Assembly: GCA_025890175.1 (NCBI GenBank)
Contig: JANPYM010000009.1
Coordinates: 1,076,944-1,140,943 of the forward strand
DNA: 64,000 nucleotides
From: Ciborinia camelliae
Taxonomy: Eukaryota; Ascomycota; Leotiomycetes; Helotiales; Sclerotiniaceae
Direction: 5' to 3'
Within the stretch, counting starts at the first letter, position 1. Every line of letters starts with the position of its first letter. Of this stretch, positions 23,930 to 35,322 are shown one piece after another. Under the pieces are notes generated by a model, which worked only from the letters and a program-made list of their open reading frames with translations, searched no databases and had not been told where the DNA came from. The translations under genes were made by a program, and so were the position numbers.

Positions 23930-25745
23930 AGAACATTGAACGACCTGAGAACTTCAAATCAAGAGATACGGATAGAAGTTAGCCAAATCATCAATATGGA
24001 ACGAAAGTTGATGGTGTTGATATGCTTGATGATCACCCAGACTCCAAGATCTCTGAATTTCATAGAACTTAGTTCTTTAGCCACTATAACATGAACATAC
24101 TTTCCGTATACACGGCGAATAGATGGTGTATGCATGGGCTTGAATACGTAGGCCAATATACCAAACCCCCACGCTGCGGTGAACATCCATGAGGTATTTT
24201 TTATGAGACAAACCTATCATGAGAGATGTACAGAAGGTATATGGCAATTCAGAAATTTCATACTAAGAGAATCGGATACGAGTTGATCTAATCATCAAGA
24301 TAAAAAGAAAATTGACTACCGTCTAAATTGGTTACTAGTAAGAGTATAATATCTCTTTATTGATAAAATTGTCATATAAGGAAAGGTCCTCTACCAAGAG
24401 AATATAACAACATAGAATCTAAAATTTTCAATCGCGGATTGTATGCGTAGAATAGTAGGTAGTGAAGGTAAGCGTTAGCGAGATCAAAAAAGGGGGGCGG
24501 GGATTCACCATTCTTAACCAATTTATATAGCATGCAGTGGTCCGAAAGACAATAGGCTAATACTATGTACTCCCAAGCTTTAGTGAACATCAATGAGATA
24601 TTGACTTGGTGATAATAAATGTATAATCAGAAATTGCAAATTCACAGCCTGCGATACAGAAAGAATTAATCTTTCTGAATATAACGGTGACCTGTGTGTT
24701 GCGATAGCCCCCTAAGCCCTTCGAATCTAACCTCATAATAGCATCAACCAATACAACAACAATAATTCAATCAATCATGCCTTGACCTACTGCGATTAAA
24801 CCCTAGCACATATTATTCCTTTTCATATTCACTCATCTCCAAAGTATTAGAGAATACCTCGATAGTTATGAGCGTTATGAGGCGGATGATGGTTCTAACA
24901 CGACACGATTTGATCCTAGAGTTAGAAGCTAGAATTTCCATGCTTCCGTTTTTCATTCTTTATAATTCCTTGTGTGTTGACAGACATTGTAATGACCTCT
25001 TCCTGGGAACAGGTCTTCATCCACAGAAGTTCGATCGAGTTCCCAGCCAAGAATATTTACGTTTGTGTATAGGAGCTTTGTAGTATTTTTTTTCTTTTTC
25101 TATGCATAGTAGTGATATAAATCTAGTTGGCGCAGAGTTCTAGTCGTTTTTTTTCTCCGGCGGGAGGGGTGGAAAGGCAGGGCTGTTTTTAGGTCCGATG
25201 CTGGTGTGTGGCGTTTCGGGGCTTGGGTGGGAAGGATTGAATTCATGCAAATTCCAGCAACATTGATTAATTTGCCTTAAGAGAGGGTGAGATGAGAGGA
25301 TGGGAAGAGAGGGTAGGATGAGAGGATGGAACGAGTGGGTGGGATTGGATAGAATATTTTTTGGTCTGATGCTGGTGAATGGTGTTTTCAGGGTTCGGGT
25401 GGGAAGGATGAGATGAAAATACTATCAAAAACATCTTTATTAATATGACGAGAGTTGTAGGCTGAGGAAAGTTCAGGAATTATTGAACTATCCACCAATT
25501 TTGGACCAAGAGAGTCAAATGTAAACCATCTAGATCATGGAAACCAAACAGGGCATTAATGATCTATTATCTAAATAACGAGAGATGTATGCTGGAGAAT
25601 GTTCGAGAACTATATAACAAACTAATAACTCAAGATTAAAAAAAATAGGGAAGATTATCCAAATCATGACTATGCAAATTTGATGGATGTTATATGATCT
25701 GGTGATGAGGTGTGGATAGCTGGTGATGTTCAACAAGAGATATGA
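23930..25745. repeat. Degenerate repeat family, at least four copies
   Basis: Related but much-diverged segments begin near 23961, 24264, 25509 and 25620. They share AAGAGA(T/A)(A/T)CGGATA, then a central AATCATCAA/AATCATGA block, then an A-rich stretch ending TTGATGG. The first two copies are each followed by a second shared block, GGTGAACATCCATGAG at about 24178 versus AGTGAACATCAATGAG at about 24583. This makes a module of roughly 300-400 bp in tandem. Many differences are C/T or G/A. The short minus-strand frames over them share an MFT.AW....LAY pattern only because of this duplication. No coding role is claimed. Confidence 0.45.
25186..25410. repeat. Direct duplication of a ~55-bp GT-rich block
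   Basis: About 25186-25240 and 25357-25410 share the order TTTTAGGTCCGATGCTGGTG then GGGTGGGAAGGAT, with TTTTGGTCTGATGCTGGTG in the second copy. Several differences are transitions. GAGATGAGAGGATGG-type purine repeats lie between them. No gene overlaps. Confidence 0.5.
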
Positions 25746-26094
25746 AGCTCAGTAAACAGGCTGCCATGACCTAAGATGGTAACGGTTGAATGCCTTACCT
25801 TCGAAAGAAGAAAAAAGCCGTATTTAATGAGTGAAGATGGATAATATAGTGTATTGTGCGGCTCTATTGGTGACAATGATCGGCGTTAAGAGGAATATGT
25901 GGGGTGATAGATAGCAATGTAGACAAACTTCACGAACAAGCATCGAGTTTTATGGAAATATAGGAGATGTGCAATGTATTAGAATCTAGCTAGGTAGGTT
26001 GAATGGAAGAAGACTTCTATTTAACCTGTGTTTAATGCCTAAGGAAGCTACGATAATCTCGCCTGCTATCTAATGTTGTGCACCGCCACCAAAA
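25746..26094. other. Spacer downstream of the uncharacterised gene
   Basis: This is the presumed 3' untranslated region of the minus-strand gene ending at 26095. No other feature is seen. Confidence 0.4.
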
Positions 26095-27121
26095 CTAATT
26101 GTGCCAATTCCAAATTCTGGTAGGTCGTCCCCCATGACCACGATTCTGGCTACGAACAGCTCCTCTATCTCTGGGACCAGGAGGCACATTCATGTTAGCA
26201 ATGCCAAGGCCATTAACACCACCACGACCAGCAATAGCCCTACGAGGGGCTGGCGTATCCGCACCACCATCCCCTCCTCCCTCGGAGGCATCTCTTGTTG
26301 GTGTTCTCTCAGTATCCACCAATTCTGCAACAAAAAGAGCCCCACCTCGGCGAAGCTCCTCGTGCTCACCACGATCTACTCCCCCCTCGGCATGAGGAAT
26401 GGCAGGCAACCTATAGGTAACCGCATTGACATAGGTGCTTCGTGGAGTTAACACCCGGCTGGAGGATCCAGACGATCCAGATCTTAATGAACTACCCCCA
26501 ATGCTTGGTGTTTCAATGCTAACCTCTGATTGAACGGATGAAACGGAGGCTTCGGAACCACTAAGAGGTCCATTTGCTTCAGGATGGATTACGAAACCGA
26601 CAGGAGGAGGATAGATGTAAGTACGGCCGTTGCGGGGATCGGTGTAGGCTCCATTGCCGTCGTCTTGGAGAACGCACCGGATAGGATTGCCCCACGGAAC
26701 GTAATACCAAGTGCGCTGAAGTGGAGGACTTGAGTCGATCTAACGAGATAAGTTAGCACGTCTAAACACAGCTCAATGATAGATTGATGTCAAGACTCAC
26801 GTCATGGCGACACCAAAAGGAACAGATTCTAGCCCTGGACTGCTGAGGAGGCATTTCATATCGATTGACGGCATATACTTGGTAACGGTGGTCGTAGTAG
26901 AAACGGTTATATACTCGTGGAGCAGGACCATCGTGCTGTGGATCGTCTGATGCTTGTGGTACATAAACGATCTGGTTTCCTTGGTCTTCCTTAGGGCAAA
27001 ATCGACAGATGTAGTCGTAGCATATGTAGTTTGGTGCCTTGTACTCGGCTGTGGGACAAACAACAACCGTAGGGGAACGTCTTAAGAGGACAGCTGCAGC
27101 TTGGGGACCGAGGTTATTCAT
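26095..27121 (-). CDS. Uncharacterised protein with Cys-rich N-half and RG-rich tail
   Basis: Two exons, 26801-27121 and 26095-26739 (61-bp intron with GTGAGT donor and TTAG acceptor), give 321 aa from the first good ATG (MNNLGPQ). I do not recognise a family. The N-half has clustered cysteines: C22, then C34/C39/C42 in YICYDYICRFC, then ICSFWCRHD at the splice junction, which could bind metal. It is also rich in Tyr (NRFYYDHRYQVYAVNRYE). After the intron comes an aromatic segment, TWYYVPWGNPIRC, then DPRNGRTYIYPPPVGFVIHP, which has the look of a small folded domain. The last 150 residues are Ser/Gly-rich and then Arg/Gly-rich (RRAIAGRGG, RSQNRGHGGRP), likely disordered. There is no signal peptide or membrane segment. 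The frame remains open upstream to about 27274 without a better ATG, so an extra 5' exon is possible. Confidence 0.6.
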
Positions 27122-28460
27122 TTTGTCTGATGCTTTGCAGGAAATCGAATAGTGTGCCTTGTAAAATAGCACGGAGAGACTATTAGATATCTTGATGTTG
27201 TGGATTTGGGTTGAAAGTAGATATTTAGGGTTACCGAAGCGATTGTCGAAGCGATTATCGAAGAAGTTGTCCAATCTAGACAGGTCGATTGGGTTGTAGT
27301 TGTGCTAGAGTTGTGCTAGTAAGCTTGAGTGAAGTTCTTGAAGGCGTAAAAAAGTTTGGAGATTCGTTAGATGTTGTTGTAGAGTTCTTGAAGTGTATGC
27401 GAGGTCTCGAAGACTCGTTAGATGACGTTATCGACTTCTAGGAGCTGTACGTGAGGTGTTAAGAGGGCTTTAGATCGACAAAAACTGTAGTGGTTGCAGT
27501 GGTTGTGGTAGAGGCACCAGGAGGGGGGTTAATGAAGGGGATAAAGCCGTTGAGAAGAGTGTAAATCTTGAAGTAAAGTACTGCAGAAAGCCTAAAGGGA
27601 AAGTTTAAAGTGTCTGGGAAGGAATTTAATAAATTACAACTGCTTAAAGTGATTCAAGTTGTACAGGAAGGTCGATCTTGGAAGCTGGCTGCTAAACTTT
27701 AGGAGGTTGAAAATTCTATTGTTGATATAGAGAAGTTTCCAAGCTAATGACCCAGCCGAGATGACTTGCAGCACAAGGTGAATAATTAATTTCTTTACTG
27801 GGAAATTTCACATGCAAGTTCACCCGGAGATTGCTTTAACTCTTCAATTTGTTCATTGACTGGTGTCGACAGTATCATCTCATATCCAAACCACACTACA
27901 TGCCGGTTTTATTCACAATAGACTCGGCATTCACCGTAATATCGCTCAACTTAACTGTTTTGATTGGGATAGAGCCACAATGATAGCATTTATCTCATTG
28001 TTTTCATTATGATAGAATCACAAATTTCTTTTACAGTTCTTCCCAGCCTTGAACTCATAACTAACTAGTAGTTTTCTCCCTGATTTCATCAATGCTGATG
28101 TCTAGATTTTGTTTTTTTGGAGTCAAATCCTCCTCATGATCCATGTCAAAACGCCCTAGATCAATCCCTATCGTGTGAACACATTTTACCCCTTATGATA
28201 GCTAAGTCGATTCCTCTTTATTTTGAAATTTACACTTTTGTCAACATCGGCTTGAACAATCACAATCTTTGTCCCTTATGATTTGGAAAGAAGAAAGATC
28301 CTATACTTGTGAGGTAGTAAGTAAAACGGAATGGGAAAGGAGAGAAGATATACCCTAGCACCACTTATACCCTTGCCCAACTTCCCAGGAATCATATAAT
28401 CAGCTGCATTACCCCACTGACTGCATTGCAGAACTTCTATAGCAGCCATATCTAGATGAT
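27122..28460. other. Spacer upstream of the uncharacterised gene
   Basis: No gene is supported. The part nearest the gene carries a 13-bp GCGATTATCGAA-type repeat (27236-27268) and the 50-bp repeat listed separately. The remainder to 28460 shows nothing clear. Confidence 0.4.
27334..27470. repeat. ~50-bp imperfect tandem repeat, about 2.5 copies
   Basis: GTTCTTGAAG starts copies at 27334 and 27384, and a degenerate third start is near 27434. Each has a GATTCGTTAGATG-like block about 27 bp later (27361-27373 and 27413-27425). The repeat lies 200-350 bp upstream of the uncharacterised minus-strand gene. Confidence 0.5.
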
Positions 28461-28467
28461 CCTGTCA

Positions 28468-29183
28468 CTTCCGAATGTACTGGAGCCTCTCCAACGGCGT
28501 CACCGACTCTTTCCCGCGTTAACCCAATCCGAATCTTCCTTGCCTTTCTTGGATACGCTCCTCAATCTCTCATACCATTCTAAGTTTGGATAAACACATA
28601 TATATCTATAATGGCAGCAAATCCAGCAGTCTTAGTTGTTATACAGACAACGAGATTGCAGTTTATGCATGCTCTATAGCACTCACAATCGAATAGCCTC
28701 TCAGCGTTAAATAACCTCTATCACTGTTCATTTCCTGATTTAAAAGCCGACAATACAATGCCGCCGAGGGCTTAGACGCTTTTTAGCACTTTTACGAAGA
28801 ATATAACCGTGGAAAATCCCTAGTCTACGACGTGGGAGATAAGTTCTCTAGGATCTTGAGTCTACTTGATTTCGGCTAACAATTTTAAGGAGGCATCATT
28901 CATGCTCAGCGTATCCGAGGACGTCGATCTTATATTTGAACTTCTTGCCTTTGAATACTTGGTTCACCTATATTCCCAGGAGGAAAACCTATTCTGATTC
29001 GCTGTTTCCTACCTCGACAATCTTTTCCGCTTCCACGATTTCAGTATGCGCTGCGTTGCCCATTATCGCATTCAAATTATAACTTCTGGTCTTGATGACA
29101 CAATCTTCCATCTGGTTTACCTTGGTCGTCCGGGAATTCCTTTGATTATAGAATCTAGCTTCGGAGATTGGAGAGCACCATGA
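28468..29183 (+). pseudogene. Decayed protein-coding region, family unknown
   Basis: Several plus-strand frames read as plausible protein but are cut by stops and frame changes. Frame 28468-28593 includes LPNVLEPLQRRHRLFPALTQ. From ATG 28611 the frame is interrupted by TAG at 28677 and at 28773 but includes SLSALNNLYHCSFPDLKAD. A third segment includes FYEEYNRGKSLVYDVGDKF. Frame 28902-29183 includes DVDLIFELLAFEYLVHLYSQ, a TGA at 28995, then FAVSYLDNLF. Canonical introns do not remove the stops. The first two segments have a fungal F-box/LRR-like flavour, which is only an impression. I interpret this as a gene decayed by substitutions and small indels. Confidence 0.4.
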
Positions 29184-30099
29184 GGCACTCAAGCCTGGCA
29201 ACCCCTTTGATTATCGACTATCGAACCTAGATCCAGATGCTATCTATCCATACCAAGTCTGCCATCTCGAAATTCAAACGAATCATCAGCAAGTAGAGTT
29301 TGCCTCTGAATCCTCCCCTCTCGCACTTTTTGTTCTATTCCACAACCCTCCCATCACAATTATTAGATTACTTCATTCATATTGATAGTTTTTCATTTTG
29401 CACAGAGGATGAAGTCCTGCCGGGATTCCCGCACCTCAGAGCCTTGCTTTCTCAACAAGCTGTTTGTGTATTATATTGTGCCTCGGGAGCTGCACCGCAG
29501 ACCAAAGGGTATGACAAGCAATCCATTTCCTGTTTTGAGGCGGCACGGGAAATGACATTTAGCGATATATAGACATGGGAGTCGAAATTTGAGGAATAAC
29601 AAGGAGGAGATTCAGAAAGGTGTTAAGCTCTGTCGAGCATTGGTAAAGGTTCTTAAAGTACCAATTGATATAGAATCAAAGAATTTCTTGAAGGACGAGA
29701 CTTGGTAATTGGATATAATTTATATTTATCAGCAGCTCCCAATATCCACCTCCCAAGTTCCAACTCCTCACTTCCACACAATTCCAACCGTGGGTTCTTA
29801 TAATCGGAATGCAAGTCTAACATTGAGTTCGCTTGGTATTGATGGACTTGTTGTCAAGACATAATATGGCGCATGCAAACACAACGTTTCTACGTTATAC
29901 GTAGCTTTCTCTCATCTGACCACATTTTGGGATCAAATACCAAAAGGTGGCGTTTACCAGAAGATTTGTAGATCCCAGATGGGTTGTTTAAATCCGCCTG
30001 AATATTAGCATATCTGGGAGATGTGAGTCAAGAATTGTACAGAAACTGCCTATGTAGATAGCAACCGGTTTAATGACCGAGATTTTAATCAGATTAATA
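29184..30099. other. Spacer, no intact gene
   Basis: A plus-strand frame at 29300-29572 encodes about 90 aa with a loosely protein-like sequence (DEVLPGFPHLRALLSQQ). It may belong to the neighbouring decayed region, but no domain is recognised. The rest is presumed 3' flank of the carboxylesterase gene. Confidence 0.35.
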
Positions 30100-31739
30100 T
30101 TAGATTTTACTTTGTCCTTGATTTTGAGAGTTAGTGACCTTCTTGGTGTGATCCCACAATTTCATTTTTCCCTCAAATATCTCATCTTCCCTCACTTCAA
30201 TGTTCCCATCCGAGGTAAGGAATCTCACGTCCTTAATTGACCGCGTACCCCAATCAACATTATCCCCGTTAATAAAGCTAGCCATTGGCTTCAACCATTC
30301 GAGCAACAATGCCTTCTCCTTGCCAGTCAAGAAATCGCCATTTCCAAAGAACCAAATTGACATATCAGTCCCGTGAGTTGCACCAAATTCTTTGGGCAAT
30401 CTTTTGTTCACACTTTCTGTTCTCCAATCAATTCTATATCGATGAATACTGTGAAGCGGAACATGGGGAGATATTGCCGCAAGAAAGCCGCGCATAGTAG
30501 AATGAATCTGCAAATCAGCATATAATTTACCAAAAACCTCAATCCAGTATTTTGCTGGCGGGTTAGGAGATTCATAGTCCGGTTTATACTTTGCGCAAAC
30601 AGCCTTCGCGATACTCCGAGGATAATCCCAGGAGAGACGATCAATTAAGCTCTCGTAGGAACTTGGAGGAGATACATTTTGGTATAGCAGATATTCCTGT
30701 GTAAGATCTCCGATTATTGTTTTGATACCAAGCTCTTTCATCCTTCTCCCAAATGAGCCATCATAGATTCTTGTGAATAAATCTTCCGAGATAAACTCTC
30801 CATCGAGAAAGGGACGAATAAATTTCTGTTTCATTTTCTTAACGGCAATGACCAGTTCATCAGAGCTTTTCGTGCGAAGGATATCCACCTTCTGTTTTCC
30901 ACTCAAAGAGCGAGGAATTCCCAGGACGGAAATTAAATCATCGAATTGTTCTTGAGCTTCAGAGAGTCGTTTAGGCTCCACGCCACATCCATTTGACCAC
31001 TGAATAACCCTACGAATAATTTGTCGTCTAGCGTTAGGGCCGATATCGTGAGCTAGTTGATGAAATGTAGAATAAGAACCAGCGGATAAACCACCGACCG
31101 TAATATTCTCTTTATTGCCACCAAAAAACTCGATATTATCGTACGTCCATTCAAGAGCGGCTCTTTGATCCCAAAATCCAAAGTTTCCAGCTAAGGTACC
31201 ATCCCAGAGTTCTCTTCCAGCTAGAAATCCTAATACTCCAAGTCGATAGGCAGGACATACAATGATACATTTGACATCCGTTTCGGCCAACAATGAAGAT
31301 GGATCATCCGAATTATTGGAGCCAAACTGAAGGAAACCGCCATCTTGATTTGTTACTCCCAGTTCATACAATCGGCTTAGGAATGGTACGTACGGATATA
31401 AAGGAATACTGGCCAACCAGCTGACGGCGGGTTTCCAAGTGGTACGTAAATATTGGACTGCAAACAATCCTCACTCGAGGGACCTACATCCACGAATTGT
31501 GAAGTTTGTGGACATGGAAATGGGCGTGTATTGTACACTGGTGGTTTATCTTCAGATCCATATGAAAATGTCGAAGGGAGTGGAAAGGGCTTTTGCCATC
31601 GTCGTTCCCCAGTTGGTGGTAAAGCATAAGGGACTTTTAAAAAGCGATAACATTTGGGTATATTCGTAGTTTTATCAATAATAGCAGGACCTAAAATAGT
31701 ACCTTTTCTGGGAATTGATACACGGAGAGAATTCAGCAT
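30100..31739 (-). CDS. Type-B carboxylesterase (alpha/beta hydrolase)
   Basis: Two exons, 31394-31739 and 30100-31343, encode 529 aa. The 50-bp intron (GTACGT donor, AAG acceptor) restores WPVFLYIHGGFLQFGS, the oxyanion-hole HGG motif of carboxylesterases. N-terminal landmarks are RFLKVPYALPP and the SEDCLQSNIYVP signature of type-B esterases (about 89-100). The nucleophile elbow is GGLSAGSYS with Ser202. His439 in GATHGTDMS and Glu332 in DLTQEYLLY are the likely triad partners. No signal peptide is visible, so it is probably intracellular. Family members hydrolyse carboxylic esters of diverse substrates; the substrate here cannot be told. It lies upstream, on the same strand, of nothing obviously related. 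Confidence 0.88.
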
Positions 31740-32898
31740 GGTGGATGAATCGAAGTTGTTGCTGTGAGCGAGTGAAGTTCTGTGTTGAAGCTTGAAGCTT
31801 TCTTATTAAGCTGGCCGAGGTATTATCAAACCCGGTTAAACATCGGGTTTCAACCCCCCGCGCTTTATGGTCGCAGAAATTACAGCGCTTTCTTCACCGC
31901 TTGGGCTGTCCTCACAAAGGCTTCACTCCCAATTGCTATGGCATTGGAATTTTGCGATGAGCGTCCAAACGTTGCTTGGGCGATTGAGAGTATAGCTAGA
32001 AGTAGTATGAGATGAGAAGATTGTTTACGAGATGTTGGATCGGTTGACTGAATAGATAATGAGGGGCGTTCGGGGGTAGCATTCGATACGAGACTGAAGA
32101 TTGAAATATAGGTAGATGAGGTAATGTAGGACTTCACACCATTATTCGCTATCTCTGAAAGCTGTCCAAGGCTCTCGACAAAATGCCTTGAATAGTAGTC
32201 GAGGCCTTAATCTTCTAGTGCCATGGTGAGAGGGGGTTGTAGAGATGGAATGAGTATAGTGAAATCCGGGGTCTGTGATTTCGATAAAATTCGGTTCTCC
32301 TATTCCTAGACCTCTATATGTCTCGAGATCGTTTGGGGGGATTTCAGATCTAGATAGATAGTTTTGAACCGACCTCCCAAGGTTAGGACCGCGGGGGCGT
32401 TGCGTTTTACCACTTGCTAGTTTATTTGAGTCCAAGAAAAGAAACCGCTGGGTATTCTTGAAGCCCTGACAAACAAACGACTTGGGCCTTTTCGCAGCGA
32501 TTACAAAATGAGTGAGTCTCATCACACTAAGTCGCATCTCATTAGTCTTCAGTATATACACAGTGATGGTTAGAGAATGATTCACCTACCTTTACCCTTT
32601 GTCTCTTACAAGTATGACATGCACGGCGCGCAAAATACATAAGGATTCGGATAATTGGATGTATAGCCTCCGGATGATGAAATGGCAGAGAATATTATAA
32701 TGAGAACTCCAGGCATTTGGGGGAATTCTTCACTTCCCGACTATTCACGTCTGGAGAGAGTCAGCACCGGATATAATTTATAATCTGTGAAATTAGAATT
32801 ATCATTGGTAAATCATAATAATGTAAGGTGCTGAGTGTCATCGACGCCCAAAATTATCGAGAATCTAATCTCCAAATATAAGAATCTCCACCTAGGAT
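31740..32898. other. Spacer between carboxylesterase and ketopantoate-reductase genes
   Basis: Minus-strand frames at 31880-32137 and 32142-32585 are open, but the second starts at GTG rather than ATG. Neither shows a domain or splice partner. No gene is supported. Confidence 0.4.
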
Positions 32899-33927
32899 TC
32901 AAAGTTTACTGGCCACTCTCTCCTTCGACCTATTCTCCTGAGCCTTTCTCAATAACGCATACAATGTTTGTAGTCGCGGCATTTCCAGTCCATGACGTCT
33001 CGCAATTCGAATTGGATTTCCTAGGATAACCTCAAGTTCCATTATCTTCCCCTGCTCCCAATCCAACAACATACTCGGTTTACTTCCACTCGTGTTTTTC
33101 TGTGTGCTCTTCAGTAGCTGCTCAGAAGTGGCAAATTCTGCTGGTAATTCGGTCCCCAATATCTTTGGAGCTGTTTCCAAAACTTCATCCATAACACCTT
33201 TCAAATGGATGTAAAGCTCTGGATCGAGCGACATATCATTATTTGTGCTCCCAGACGAAAGAACAGCGGAAGGATTCATACTGGCATTGATTGCAATCTT
33301 ATGCCATCTAACCATTTGAAGTTTCCAGTGCGAATACTCCTGGGCGTCTGAAATCCCTCCTGTTTGTAATAATTTCACAAATGTACCGTTCCGGTGGACG
33401 GCAATTTTTTGATCATCAGTCAACTTCGTCGACTCCACAACTCCAGGCAAGTATGGACCAATGCTTATTCTTGTCCATCTATTATGCTTAATAAACCCCG
33501 GAGAACTTTGTTCAGCACTCACAATCGTAACAGCACTTAATATGGTGGACCTCGGGAATCTTTGTGAATATGGCTCTTCCACACCAAGACCATTTTGGAC
33601 CAGTACAATAGACGTATGACCTTGCTTGACCAGACCTTCAAGGATCTCGGAATCATCACTGACATCTGGAAGTGCTTTGGTGCTTACGACAATGAAATCC
33701 CAAGATTCATTCGAATTTCGAGCTTCTTGTGGATTTGCATATGTTTGATGAGGAATGAATTTGTATTCTCCGAATTTTGGTGATGTGACATTAAAGCCAT
33801 TGGCGGCGACAGCTTTATAGTTTGATCGACATATAACGGATACTTGAGTATCTTGGACTTGAGCAATTCGAGATCCATAGAATGCACCAACCGCACCAGC
33901 ACCGACGATAAGGACTTTTATGGTCAT
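32899..33927 (-). CDS. Ketopantoate reductase (PanE/ApbA) family oxidoreductase
   Basis: An intronless 342-aa protein with ATG at 33927. The family reduces 2-dehydropantoate to pantoate with NADPH in pantothenate synthesis, but fungi carry many paralogues of unknown substrate. The Rossmann motif GAGAVGAFYG lies at residues 9-18. QNGLG (111-115) is the conserved cofactor/substrate loop. K210 in WHKIAINASMNP is in the position of the catalytic lysine, with N214 following. The C-terminal helical domain has SMLLDWEQGKIMELEVILG and the family pattern G.P.P.....L. A housekeeping PanE is usually similar in length, but the N-terminus TIKVLIVGAG and neighbours resemble the paralogue group. Substrate is therefore left open. 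There is no targeting signal. Confidence 0.88.
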   Translation of the reverse strand: MTIKVLIVGAGAVGAFYGSRIAQVQDTQVSVICRSNYKAVAANGFNVTSPKFGEYKFIPHQTYANPQEARNSNESWDFIVVSTKALPDVSDDSEILEGLVKQGHTSIVLVQNGLGVEEPYSQRFPRSTILSAVTIVSAEQSSPGFIKHNRWTRISIGPYLPGVVESTKLTDDQKIAVHRNGTFVKLLQTGGISDAQEYSHWKLQMVRWHKIAINASMNPSAVLSSGSTNNDMSLDPELYIHLKGVMDEVLETAPKILGTELPAEFATSEQLLKSTQKNTSGSKPSMLLDWEQGKIMELEVILGNPIRIARRHGLEMPRLQTLYALLRKAQENRSKERVASKL

Positions 33928-34596
33928 ATTGATTAATTTTTATAGATTCGATATATGAGATTGTTGTCGTGATTTATTTATTGACGCGATAGAAGAGAGA
34001 AGACAGAAATAACCTCGGCACCAACTCCTTACATAATCTTGCCTGTGCCGCTGTCTCCATCCAACAAGCTTAATTGTTGCCCCACCACTTAAAAGTTAGG
34101 TGGTCCTAGCCCGTAGTGAAGCCTGAACCTCAATTTCTAGCTAAAGCTTGCACCATAACGGCCAGTGCAAAATCTTAGAATCTCGGTATACTCACGATGT
34201 GTACTCATAGGGTTTTCTTTCTTTGGGCTGTTATGGGATAGGGATAATATCAAAACGACTGAATGCCTCATAATGCGCAGACTAGCTGTGGGATTTTCGA
34301 TCTCTACTTTTAAAGACCCACCCCTTCCCTTTGCTAACCTCCACACTGCCGTTTAGGGTCATGACTACGATTCAAGACGAACGATCTATGACGAATGATC
34401 CATGCGACGAGGTAAAATATGTGCGAAGAGCCAGATACAAATTGTCCTGCAGTATGAAGACGTATATACAGTGTATAGCCGGGTGACGCGCATGAAGTGT
34501 AGGTTAAGAGCACTCTTCGCGACCATTTACAACGACTGATTCTGTCGAATACATTTGAACATTGGGAAGTGTTGGCAGTTTGGAAAGTTTGGATTC
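33928..34596. other. Spacer, no gene seen
   Basis: This holds the promoter of the ketopantoate-reductase-like gene on the left and the 3' flank of the GST-like gene on the right. No other feature is supported. Confidence 0.4.
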
Positions 34597-35322
34597 CTAC
34601 AACTTATTTTGCGACTGTTCGAGCTCTAAAACTTTCTTAACAGATGGTCGGTTCACCAGTTTCTCTACCAGCACCGTGTATCGTGGATACGCTTTCTTCA
34701 TATCCAAACCGCTTCCTTCTCCCCAACGATAAAACACGAAAAGATACGAATCCACAGCAGTAAATGCATTCCCAACCGCGTATATACCATTCAGTCTTCT
34801 CTCTATCATATCAAAACAATTCTGAACATTCCTTAAACCCTTCTTCTCAATTCCCTCCAACGCCCTTTCATCATCACTCATCCTCCCCGGTCGCAGTAAG
34901 CCACCGAATGCGTGCCCATGCAATGTCCCGCTCAACCAATTCATCCACTCATATACTCTTATCGTATCCATTGTGGTCTGTCCCAGAATATGCAGTTCGG
35001 GAGCTAGTGAAGATATTGCAGTTGCGATAGCTGGAACTTCCGTAATGATGTCATCTCCAAGTGAGAGAACTGGGACGCGTATTTTGGGATTTATGGTGGA
35101 GAAGTTTGGAGCAAATGTTACTGTTTCTTTCGTGACTGAGTTGGCGATCGATTCAAAGGAGAGGCCGGTCTCGAAGAGAAGAACATGAGGGCATAGCGAG
35201 CAAGAGCCAGGTGCCCAATAGAAATTTATTTGGGTTGAGGCATGACTTATGGGTGAATATAACGACGACGCAATGATCGGGATTCTGTGATGGCTTCGTA
35301 TGAGTCTTGATATGAAATCACA
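34597..35322 (-). CDS. Glutathione S-transferase-like protein, 5' end unresolved
   Basis: The minus-strand frame is open from an in-frame TGA just right of 35322 to the stop at 34597. GST homology begins near 35230 with INFYWAPGSCSLCPHVLLFE (thioredoxin-like N-domain). It continues to PKIRVPVLSLGDD and the cis-Pro region TEVPAIATAI, then a helical C-domain with MDTIRVYEWMNWLSGTLHG and YAVGNAFTAVDSYLFVFYRW. The fold suggests glutathione-dependent conjugation or reduction in the cytosol. Oddly, no ATG occurs in frame upstream of the conserved region; the only nearby ATG (about 35242) is in another frame. A short upstream exon is possible: an ATG at 35434 could splice near 35400 to about 35308, with a CTAAC branch site between, but the donor (GTATCC) is poor. 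Start loss by mutation is the alternative. Confidence 0.7.
   Translation of the reverse strand, partial: CDFISRLIRSHHRIPIIASSLYSPISHASTQINFYWAPGSCSLCPHVLLFETGLSFESIANSVTKETVTFAPNFSTINPKIRVPVLSLGDDIITEVPAIATAISSLAPELHILGQTTMDTIRVYEWMNWLSGTLHGHAFGGLLRPGRMSDDERALEGIEKKGLRNVQNCFDMIERRLNGIYAVGNAFTAVDSYLFVFYRWGEGSGLDMKKAYPRYTVLVEKLVNRPSVKKVLELEQSQNKL

Noticed and set aside
23959..24593. Two minus-strand frames sharing an MFT.AW pattern
   Set aside because: The similarity follows from an underlying DNA duplication with many transitions; no start, domain or splice support for a protein family.
31880..32137. Minus-strand frame with a hydrophobic stretch (LILLLAILSIAQATFG)
   Set aside because: The apparent signal-like segment sits late in the frame and nothing protein-like follows; no homology recognised.
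32142..32585. 147-codon minus-strand open frame
   Set aside because: It begins with GTG, has no good ATG in front, no domain, and no splice link; probably chance.
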